From NCBI GenBank assembly GCA_015478675.1, contig JADMIH010000042.1:1-25288 (forward strand): a stretch of 25,288 nt of DNA. Reading direction: 5' to 3'. Both the position numbers and the translations under genes were made by a program. The notes beneath the pieces were generated by a model. The model was not told where the DNA came from. It made no database searches and saw only the letters and a list, made by a program, of their open reading frames with translations. The DNA comes from Chloroflexota bacterium. Its GTDB lineage: Bacteria; Chloroflexota; Chloroflexia; QHBQ01; JADMIH01. Position 1 is the first letter of the stretch; each line of letters opens with the position of its first letter. This document shows, in pieces, positions 15,342-22,382 of the stretch.

Positions 15342-16784
15342 ATGCAGCGCAACATCCGCCCCACGATAGCCAGGATCGCCAAGCTACTAATTCTGGGTTG
15401 CATGATAATTATAGCTGTGTGGGCGCTTGCCGGAGGCTTCTCTGCCAGGCAGACTACATCATCTCCTCCCATAGGTGTAGCTAGCGTCCCACAGCAGGCG
15501 CAGCAGCAAGGCAAGGGTCAAGCACCTGCCGTGCCTGCCGTGCCTGCCGTGCCTGCCGTGCCTGCCGTGCCTGCCGTGCCCGCACCGCAAGGCACCAGAC
15601 AGATACCTCTGCCCATTATCACCCCTTCTCGGACGCCCCTACCCAGTACGCCCACTCCTGCGCCTCTGCAAGCTGCTGCAATAGTGACCTCTAGCCTGGT
15701 AACGAGTGTGACTATGGGGCTTACTGCTAACGCACCTGTACAAAGTGCCATCAACAGCAGTGTTCCTATACATTCCATTACCTGGGCACCTACAAGCGAC
15801 AAGTTGATATATGTAACGGACGCCGGGGGGCTGTATTGGGCGAATCTTGATGGCACAAATGCCACGTTACTTCACACTTATGACCAAGATGCTATCTGGA
15901 ACCTGCTTGCGGATCAACAACCGAAGAGCAATACTCTGTTCGTTCCGCACATAGATAAGAGCATTCAGACACCTAGCTCGTCTGGGCATTTGGATGTGGT
16001 ACGATTTTCCGTCGGGCAGGCCCCAACAATTGAGGAAGTGCTCGACACAGGGCCAGTATTGAACATTCATTGGTGGAGTGCTACAAGAGCAAGCGGTATT
16101 GTACGTGGGAACTACATAGGCGGAGATAAACTCGTAACATTAGATGCTAATGGGCATGTTGTAGAGACGCGAAACATTCCTTACATGCAGTCAGGGGCTG
16201 TGCAACCAGGTGGGGCATGGCTCGCTTATGCAACAAGCCAACAAAGCACCTCTGTACAGCTTTCTGGCTCATCACCTGAGACTATCTATTTACTGAACCT
16301 GAACACAGGCCAGCGATTACAACTTACCCCGCCTGGCATGGGTATAGAAGTATTTAGCTGGTCACCTGACGGTAATTGGATCTTCGTAAACGCAGTAGTA
16401 AATAGTGCTCTAGAAGGTGTATTGGTCAGTGTCGATGGAACCCAATGGATTGTCATCACACCGCCAGGTCATGGTGCCTATGACGCCGTTTGGAACCCGG
16501 ACAGCAAATATCTCGCTTATTCAGTGCAGGAGGGCGGTCAGGAGGAACCTAATAGCCCATCGTCCCCTCTCACAAGTCATGTCTATATCATTGACATTCC
16601 AGCCAGGAAATCAGGCATCGTCGCTATCAGCGCCGAGAATGGCATCTCTGAGGAAGGTTCAATAATGAGGCCTGCATGGTCTCCTGACGGTTCTCGGCTC
16701 GCTGTACTCTCATTTAAGGGTAGTTGCAGTCCATGGCCGTGTTCGGATATTACGCCAGCCTTGTATCTGCTAACTGTAAAGTAA
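15342..16784 (+). CDS. Exported or membrane-anchored protein with WD40/TolB-like propeller repeats and (PAV)6 tract
   Basis: 480 residues; the ATG has a strong AGGAGAGAAGG ribosome region. Residues 13-33 form a single hydrophobic segment (LLILGCMIIIAVWALAGGF), a signal anchor or a signal peptide cleaved near ALA30. A Pro/Ala/Gln-rich linker follows, containing six PAV repeats (62-79) and a Thr/Pro stretch, typical of wall- or surface-spanning spacers. The rest carries propeller-type motifs of the PD40/TolB kind: ITWAPTSDKLIYV (146-158), FSWSPDGNWIFV (338-349), AVWNPDSKYLAYS (382-394) and PAWSPDGSRLAVLS (444-457). Two Cys (462, 467) may form a disulphide. The ligand is unknown. It is probably an extracellular beta-propeller displayed on a stalk. 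Confidence 0.78.
   Translation: MQRNIRPTIARIAKLLILGCMIIIAVWALAGGFSARQTTSSPPIGVASVPQQAQQQGKGQAPAVPAVPAVPAVPAVPAVPAPQGTRQIPLPIITPSRTPLPSTPTPAPLQAAAIVTSSLVTSVTMGLTANAPVQSAINSSVPIHSITWAPTSDKLIYVTDAGGLYWANLDGTNATLLHTYDQDAIWNLLADQQPKSNTLFVPHIDKSIQTPSSSGHLDVVRFSVGQAPTIEEVLDTGPVLNIHWWSATRASGIVRGNYIGGDKLVTLDANGHVVETRNIPYMQSGAVQPGGAWLAYATSQQSTSVQLSGSSPETIYLLNLNTGQRLQLTPPGMGIEVFSWSPDGNWIFVNAVVNSALEGVLVSVDGTQWIVITPPGHGAYDAVWNPDSKYLAYSVQEGGQEEPNSPSSPLTSHVYIIDIPARKSGIVAISAENGISEEGSIMRPAWSPDGSRLAVLSFKGSCSPWPCSDITPALYLLTVK
15525..15578 (+). repeat. 9-bp tandem repeat, six perfect copies
   Basis: The unit CCTGCCGTG is repeated six times without a mismatch, encoding Pro-Ala-Val each time in the linker of the propeller protein. 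Perfect identity at the DNA level indicates recent slippage. Length changes would keep the frame because the unit is 9 bp. Confidence 0.95.
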
Positions 16785-16800
16785 GTCTGGAGGTAACCCC

Positions 16801-16824
16801 ATGAATTTCGAGCGGGTGAGATGA
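16801..16824 (+). other. Possible seven-codon leader ORF with strong ribosome site
   Basis: TGGAGGT (16790-16796) stands a few bases before an ATG that opens the reading frame MNFERVR, stop. Its stop overlaps the next ATG (ATGA), which opens an eleven-codon frame ending at TGA, and that again lies by another ATG at 16849. This could be a translated leader, the remnant of a gene, or chance. The large membrane protein gene at 16908 itself has no good ribosome site. Confidence 0.25.
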
Positions 16825-16856
16825 AAACGCCACAGGCGCAACAACGCCATGTTTGA

Positions 16857-16865
16857 TGATATAAT
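16857..16865 (+). promoter_or_regulatory. Extended -10 promoter of the GT-C-like gene
   Basis: TGATATAAT contains a perfect TATAAT (16860-16865) with TG one base upstream. No convincing -35 is seen. The start would be near 16872, giving a leader of about 36 nt to the ATG at 16908. Confidence 0.5.
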
Positions 16866-16907
16866 GCGCAATGCCCTCATCCTATCGCTCCCTCCACTCC
16901 ACTCTTC

Positions 16908-19211
16908 ATGCCATTGCCTCATTACCGAATCAACACAACAGTGCAATCCTCCCAAGCTGACGCAAGCAATGCAGGGCTTGCTGATGCAGCGGCCTCTCTA
17001 CACCTCTCTAGGCGTGCTCCTTTGGCGAGGCTGGCGCGATCAGGGTGGGCCACGCTCCTTTTCTTTATGCTGGCTTCCTCTCTTTATACCTGGCCGCTAG
17101 TTACGCGCCTGCAAGATACCCTCCCAGACTGGGGTGACGCGGCTGATAGCGCATGGCGCATAGGCTCTATCTCGCAGCAGATGCGCCTCGACCCTCTACA
17201 TCTCTATGCGACAAAGGCATTTTATCCCCTAACCAATGGCCTCGCCCTTGACGAGCTGATGACGGGCCAGGGGCTGCTTGCCGCGCCTTTCATCTGGCTT
17301 ACCTCTAACCCGACTTTGGCCTATAACCTCTTGAACTTTTTCTCCTACGTGCTGAGCGGCTTTGCCATGTGGCTCCTCGTGCGCCACCTGACGGGTAGCG
17401 GCACGGCGGGTCTTGTGTCGGGAGCCATCTTTGCTTTCTCGGCATGGCATATCGGGCAGTATGGACACCTGGGGCTTGGCTCGCAGGAATGGATGGTATT
17501 CGCCCTCTACTTCTTGCTCCGTTTCCTTGAGACAAGTAGCGCTAACCGGCGCACACTCACGCGTAAAAGCGTGGTCGAGCTAGGCCTCTTCACCTTCTTC
17601 TTCGTGCTGCAAGCCCTGGTAGCAGGCTACTATGCCTTCTTCGAGGCTATACTGGTGGGCCTCTTTCTGGCTTATTACTTTGTATTTGGCTCAGGCGCTG
17701 CACGACGTGGCTGGCAGATACTGCGGAATGAGAGAGCGGACATCAAGGTTTCCGAGCGGCAAAAGTTGGCGCAACAATTCGGGCTGGTAGCTCTGGCGGG
17801 TCTTGCTGCACTATTGCTAATTGCGCCTTTTGTTTTGCCATTCATGCAAGTGCAAAGTCAATCAGGTTTTGAGCGCAGCCTTAGCGAGGTGAGCTATTGG
17901 AGCGCCGGAGTTACAAGCCTGCTGCGCACAACTACCCACAGCTGGCTCTATGCACCTGTGGAGGAAGGGTTATTCGGCTTGCAGACCAGTACCGAGCGTG
18001 AGCTATATCCAGGTGTGACCACCTTGCTGCTCGCGCTGGTAGGCATTTTCGCGCCCCTCCCCTGGAAAGCCGGAAGGCGTGTCACAAGCGCACGGCTCTT
18101 CGGAACAGTGGCCCTGACCGGGTTAGTGCTGAGCTTTGGGCCGTCGCTCAACCTCGATGCTTATGGGGAAAGCCCAACCGGCATCGCGCTCCCTTATCTA
18201 TGGTTCTATAGCTACCTGCCGGGCTTCGACGCTCTGCGCGTGCCTCAACGCTTCGGCATGCTCATGATGCTGGGGCTTGCGGTATGCGCGGGCTATGGAG
18301 TATCGCGTCTACAGATGTGGAGTAGAAAGCGGGCTGCTTCCCTTTTGCCGCAGAGCTCCGGCGCTGTGGGCGGCGCGGCTCTCGCGCTGGTGCTGGTGGA
18401 GTTCTTTGCCTTTGGCATGCCCGCCACTCCTACTTCCACAGGCGCGAACGCCCCGCCCCTCTACAAATGGCTGGCGAGCAACGACGCCAGCCAGGTGATA
18501 GGCAAAAACGACCTCTTGCTGGAGCTTCCAATTGGGCAGACAGACAACCCTATAAACACTAACCCTATCTACCTCCTTTACGGGCTGTCAAATGGCCGCC
18601 CGATGCTCAATGGCAGCTCCAACATCGTGCCACACGGCTACGACCGCCTATTTTACGAGATGCGCCGCTTCCCCACCCCTGGCACACTCGATATTATACA
18701 GGGCCTCGGTGTAAAGTTTGTGGTTGTACATACCGCAGGCTTACTATCTGATGACAAAAGACAAGCGCTGGTGCAGGAGGCAGCGCGTGGTGGTCGCCTA
18801 CAACTGGTGAAGAGCTTTCCCCACTTCGGGGGCGGCAGCCGCTACAGGGATGAGGTCTATCGCGTGAGGCCCGACCCAACCCGCCTCAAGGTTATGGCCG
18901 AAGCCATCCCACCCGGCTCAACGGTGCTCCTGTCCGACCAGCAGGCGGTGAACAGGCGGCTATACACTACCATTATACCTGCCCTGCTCGGCCCCGACCG
19001 CATCTATTTTTCACCATATACCACCATCTACGACAGCATAGTAGGCAAGATTCAAAGGGTGCAAGCAGGCGCGAAGTATGATTATGTCATCCTGTACGGG
19101 AACACAGATCCCGCCCAATATGGCTACTCGGCGTCAGATATAGTAGCCGAAGTAGACCTGGGGGATAATAGTTCCGTGCGGGTATATCACAAAGGCAGCA
19201 AGCTGCCTTGA
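16908..19211 (+). CDS. Large polytopic membrane protein, GT-C glycosyltransferase-like
   Basis: 767 residues from the ATG at 16908, the first ATG after an in-frame stop at 16857; it lacks an evident ribosome site. The N-terminal 45 residues are hydrophilic. The first membrane helix (about 47-65) is followed by the acidic loop LQDTLPDWGDAADSAW (68-83), reminiscent of the GDPxLxxW loop and catalytic acidic residues of GT-C-type, polyprenyl-phosphate-sugar-using glycosyltransferases. About eleven helices in total extend to roughly residue 475. The C-terminal 290 residues are soluble and probably extracytoplasmic, with LLLELPIGQTDNP and VKFVVVHTAG patterns like those in related YfhO-type membrane proteins. 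Donor and acceptor are unknown. It follows the propeller protein gene by 123 bp on the same strand. The GT-C link is inferred from architecture only. Confidence 0.7.
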   Translation: MPLPHYRINTTVQSSQADASNAGLADAAASLHLSRRAPLARLARSGWATLLFFMLASSLYTWPLVTRLQDTLPDWGDAADSAWRIGSISQQMRLDPLHLYATKAFYPLTNGLALDELMTGQGLLAAPFIWLTSNPTLAYNLLNFFSYVLSGFAMWLLVRHLTGSGTAGLVSGAIFAFSAWHIGQYGHLGLGSQEWMVFALYFLLRFLETSSANRRTLTRKSVVELGLFTFFFVLQALVAGYYAFFEAILVGLFLAYYFVFGSGAARRGWQILRNERADIKVSERQKLAQQFGLVALAGLAALLLIAPFVLPFMQVQSQSGFERSLSEVSYWSAGVTSLLRTTTHSWLYAPVEEGLFGLQTSTERELYPGVTTLLLALVGIFAPLPWKAGRRVTSARLFGTVALTGLVLSFGPSLNLDAYGESPTGIALPYLWFYSYLPGFDALRVPQRFGMLMMLGLAVCAGYGVSRLQMWSRKRAASLLPQSSGAVGGAALALVLVEFFAFGMPATPTSTGANAPPLYKWLASNDASQVIGKNDLLLELPIGQTDNPINTNPIYLLYGLSNGRPMLNGSSNIVPHGYDRLFYEMRRFPTPGTLDIIQGLGVKFVVVHTAGLLSDDKRQALVQEAARGGRLQLVKSFPHFGGGSRYRDEVYRVRPDPTRLKVMAEAIPPGSTVLLSDQQAVNRRLYTTIIPALLGPDRIYFSPYTTIYDSIVGKIQRVQAGAKYDYVILYGNTDPAQYGYSASDIVAEVDLGDNSSVRVYHKGSKLP

Positions 19212-19358
19212 GCAGACACTAGCTGCCTCCCCCCCATACCGCGTATCATTTCGCGTATTTCCATCTGCTTCATCGCTCCTATCTCCTCTATTCCAACCTC
19301 GCCACCTAACAATAACATAACGTCTTTGCCGTATCGTGCCTCAGACCTGCGACAAGAA

Positions 19359-19386
19359 AAAGCCCTGCTGAGACAGCAGGGCTTTC
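19359..19386. terminator. Rho-independent terminator of clpC, possibly bidirectional
   Basis: A perfect 12-bp stem AAAGCCCTGCTG (19359-19370) / CAGCAGGGCTTT (19374-19385) with a 3-nt loop. On the minus strand it is followed by TTCTTGTC after the stem's own T run, ending clpC 19 bases past its stop. On the plus strand the stem ends GGCTTTCATTT and could also end the GT-C-like gene. Confidence 0.85.
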
Positions 19387-19404
19387 ATTTATAACCAGCA
19401 GATT

Positions 19405-21969
19405 TTACTTTTCGCTATCTCCGCTAGGGCTTGTGCCCGCGCCCGAAAGCTCAGGCTCGCGCTCCTCAGCTTTGTCGGCTTTGCTCTTTCGGCCTTTCTT
19501 CGGCTGCGCTGCCTGTGCCTCCTCATACTCCGCCTGGGAGTTCAGCTTTAGCAAGCCCTCCTCAACAGCCACATAAATGCTGGTTTCAGGTAGGAAACGC
19601 TGCTCCAACATACCCTCGGCTAACGGGTCCTCGATGAGGTTCTGGATGATGCGGCGCAGGGGACGTGCGCCGTAGTCGTGGTCGTAGCCTCTTGTCGCCA
19701 GCAGCTCCATAGCCTCATCGGTGACGACAAGCTCTATATCCTGCTCCGCAAGTTGCGTACGCACCCGCGTCAGCATCAGATCAGCAATTTGCCGGATGTG
19801 GCTTGTATTGAGCGAATGGAAGACTATCACAGCGTCCAGACGGTTGAGGAACTCAGGGCGGAAGCTCTTCTTTAGCTCCTGCAACACCTTGTCCTTCATC
19901 GTGGCGTATTCGCGTGCGGCGGTCTTTTCTTCATCCTGCCTGATAGTGAAGCCGAGTGTCACGTCGCGGTTGATTACCTCCGCGCCGACATTCGAGGTCA
20001 TGATAATGATGGTGTTGCGGAAGTCTACCTTACGGCCTTTCGCATCGCTTAACGATCCATCTTCCATGATCTGCAAGAGCATATTGAAGGCCTCAGGGTG
20101 AGCTTTCTCGATCTCATCGAGCAAGATAACCGAGTAGCTCTTACGGCGTACCGTCTCGGTAAGCTGCCCGCCTTCTTCGTATCCAACGTAGCCTGGAGGC
20201 GAACCCACAAGCCGCGAGACGTTATGCCTCTCCATGAACTCGGACATATCTATTTTGATGAGGGCATCCTCAGAACCGAACATGAACTCGGCCAACGCCT
20301 TGGCAAGCTCGGTCTTGCCCACGCCCGTGGGCCCCAGGAAGATGAACGAGCCGATGGGCCGCTTGGGATCTTTCAGGCCTGCGCGCGCCCGCCGCACTGC
20401 CTTGGAGAGGTTGGTGACAGCCTCATCCTGGCCGATTACACGGCTGTGCAGCTCGCCTTCCATCGCCAGCAACCGCTCCGACTCCTCGCCCGCGATGCGG
20501 GTCAGAGGGATGCCTGTCCACATAGACACTACCTGGGCAATATCCTCTTCGGTGACGTAGGGCACGTCTGCGCTCTTCTCAGCCTGAAAGCCCTCTTCCA
20601 TCTGAGCTATGCGCTGGCGGAGTTGCTGCTCACGCTCACGCAGGTCGGCGGCGTGCTCGTAGTCCTCTGTGGCGACGAGGCTTTCCTTTTCCTTGGAGAT
20701 GTTGTTAAGCTCCTGCATCGCCTCGCGCAACCCTGTGGGCTGCGTTGAGCGATAGAGGCGCACACGGCTGGCGGCCTCGTCCACCAGGTCTATTGCTTTG
20801 TCGGGGAGGAAACGGTCGGTGACGTAGCGCGCTGCCAGAGTAGCGGCTGCCTTGAGCGCTTCATCGCTGATCTTCAGGTGGTGGTGCTCCTCATAAAGGC
20901 TCACCACGCCCCGTAGGATCTGCAAAGTTTCCTCGGGGTTTGGCTCGTCCACCTGCACAGGTTGGAAGCGCCGCTCAAGGGCAGCATCGCGCTCGATGTA
21001 CTTGCGGTACTCATCGAGAGTGGTAGCCCCTATAGTTTGCAGCTCACCACGCGACAAAGCAGGCTTGAGGATGTTAGCGGCATCCACCGCGCCTTCAGCC
21101 GCGCCCGCGCCCACCAGTGTGTGTAGCTCGTCAATAAAAAGGATCGCGCCGCTATCTTTTATCTCAGCGACCACCTTCTTCAACCGTTCCTCGAACTCGC
21201 CGCGATACTTGGTCCCCGCCACCAGCGCGCCCATATCCAGGGCCAACACTCGCTTGCCCTGCAACGTCTCAGGCACGTCATTTGTTATGATGCGCTGCGC
21301 CAGACCTTCTACGATGGCGGTCTTACCAACGCCCGGCTCGCCGATAAGAGCAGGGTTGTTCTTGGTGCGGCGCGAGAGTATCTGGATAACGCGCTCGATC
21401 TCCTTCTGGCGGCCAATCAACGGGCCGAGCTTGCCGGAGGCGGCCAGCGCCGTCAGGTCGGTGCCCAGCGCGTCAACGTAAGGCGTCTTGCTGGTAGCTT
21501 TACCGCTCCCCGAGGAATAGCCACTGGAGCTTTTGAGCACCTCGATGACTTGAGCGCGTACCTTCTCAAGAGACACACCCAGGCTCTCAAGCACCCCCGC
21601 CGCGATGCCTTCGCCCTCACGAACCAGGCCCAGCAGCAAGTGCTCTGTGCCTATATAGTGATGGTTCAGGCGGCGACCCTCGTCTATCGCCAGCTCTATT
21701 ACTCGCTTGGCGCGCGGCGTAAGGCCTATATCCCCTGTCACCATGCGGTCGCCGCGACCTATGATGAACTCCACCGCCGAGCGAACTTTATGTAGCTCGA
21801 TACCCAGGTTGTTGAGCACACGAGCAGCTACGCCGTCGCCCTCGCGGACGAGACCAAGCAGAATGTGCTCTGTACCTATATAGTTGTGGTTAAATCTCTG
21901 CGCCTCTTCCTGAGCAAGCTGTAGCGTTTTGCGCGCCCGCTCAGTAAATTTGTCAAATCTGTCTGTCAT
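19405..21969 (-). CDS. clpC: ATP-dependent Clp protease ATP-binding subunit ClpC
   Basis: 854 residues. A Hsp100 AAA+ unfoldase that feeds substrates to ClpP in the cytoplasm. Domains: two N-terminal Clp repeats (about 5-70 and 80-145, with [16 protein letters not shown] and [16 protein letters not shown]); AAA+ 1 with Walker A GEPGVGKT (210-217) and Walker B ILFIDE (276-281); a UVR/middle region (about 425-462); AAA+ 2 with Walker A GPTGVGKT (546-553), pore loop GYVG (593-596) and Walker B VILLDE (614-619); and the C-terminal D2-small domain. LGF at 672-674 is the loop that docks on ClpP. A Lys/Glu-rich tail (about 820-854) is an extension. The ATG has a GGAGAG ribosome site. There is no mcsA, mcsB or ctsR beside it. 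Confidence 0.97.
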   Translation of the reverse strand: MTDRFDKFTERARKTLQLAQEEAQRFNHNYIGTEHILLGLVREGDGVAARVLNNLGIELHKVRSAVEFIIGRGDRMVTGDIGLTPRAKRVIELAIDEGRRLNHHYIGTEHLLLGLVREGEGIAAGVLESLGVSLEKVRAQVIEVLKSSSGYSSGSGKATSKTPYVDALGTDLTALAASGKLGPLIGRQKEIERVIQILSRRTKNNPALIGEPGVGKTAIVEGLAQRIITNDVPETLQGKRVLALDMGALVAGTKYRGEFEERLKKVVAEIKDSGAILFIDELHTLVGAGAAEGAVDAANILKPALSRGELQTIGATTLDEYRKYIERDAALERRFQPVQVDEPNPEETLQILRGVVSLYEEHHHLKISDEALKAAATLAARYVTDRFLPDKAIDLVDEAASRVRLYRSTQPTGLREAMQELNNISKEKESLVATEDYEHAADLREREQQLRQRIAQMEEGFQAEKSADVPYVTEEDIAQVVSMWTGIPLTRIAGEESERLLAMEGELHSRVIGQDEAVTNLSKAVRRARAGLKDPKRPIGSFIFLGPTGVGKTELAKALAEFMFGSEDALIKIDMSEFMERHNVSRLVGSPPGYVGYEEGGQLTETVRRKSYSVILLDEIEKAHPEAFNMLLQIMEDGSLSDAKGRKVDFRNTIIIMTSNVGAEVINRDVTLGFTIRQDEEKTAAREYATMKDKVLQELKKSFRPEFLNRLDAVIVFHSLNTSHIRQIADLMLTRVRTQLAEQDIELVVTDEAMELLATRGYDHDYGARPLRRIIQNLIEDPLAEGMLEQRFLPETSIYVAVEEGLLKLNSQAEYEEAQAAQPKKGRKSKADKAEEREPELSGAGTSPSGDSEK

Positions 21970-22207
21970 CTCTTTCTCTCCAGCGCCGGATGATTAAGCC
22001 AGGCAACTCTTTACGATCAGTAGCTCTGCGCCTCTGTGACTGTTGCGTATCGGCCAATGGGCCAACGGGATGCTGTTGAAAACAACAAGGCCGGTTCCGG
22101 CCCTAACGTTGCAATGCTTGAGGATAGAAAAGTATTGCAGTAATAATACGCTGTAGGTGTACTCGCGGTTGCCTTATGCCCCGGCGAACAGTTGCACTCT
22201 TGAGTTA

Positions 22208-22236
22208 AGGATACCGCCAGCAAGCGCGTGTGTCAA
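22208..22236 (-). promoter_or_regulatory. Probable clpC promoter
   Basis: On the minus strand a perfect TTGACA (22231-22236) is followed after exactly 17 bp by TATCCT (22208-22213). The leader to the clpC ATG would be about 230 nt. It contains the palindrome GGCCGG-AA-CCGGCC (22089-22102) and otherwise no recognised regulatory motif. No CtsR-type heptad repeat was seen. Confidence 0.6.
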
Positions 22237-22313
22237 GCCCTGTAAACTACTACTTTGGGGTGATTCACGCTTCCTCGTTGCGATGTGGCAACAAGGCCCG
22301 CGAACTTACTATG

Positions 22314-22349
22314 GTGCAGGCAGTGGATATTTACATCCACTGCCTGCGC
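22314..22349. terminator. Strong hairpin after the S1 gene
   Basis: GCAGGCAGTGGAT (22316-22328) and ATCCACTGCCTGC (22335-22347) form a perfect 13-bp stem with a 6-nt loop, 34 bases downstream of the S1 stop. There is no clear T run on either side, so it may be a factor-assisted terminator or a transcript-stabilising 3' end. Between it and clpC (21970-22313) only the clpC promoter and a GC palindrome are seen. Confidence 0.6.
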
Positions 22350-22382
22350 ATTTAGCTATCCTGAATTGTTGAGTAAAGAGGA

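Noticed and set aside
15525..15578. Possible CRISPR array
   Set aside because: The units are 9 bp, directly adjacent without spacers and in frame in a coding sequence; it is a coding tandem repeat.
15518..15865. Minus-strand frame with GTA repeats
   Set aside because: It is the reverse reading of the PAV repeat in a well-supported plus-strand gene.
16849..17100. 83-codon plus-strand frame overlapping the start of the GT-C-like gene
   Set aside because: It reads another frame of the large gene's N-terminal region and shows no membrane or domain pattern of its own.
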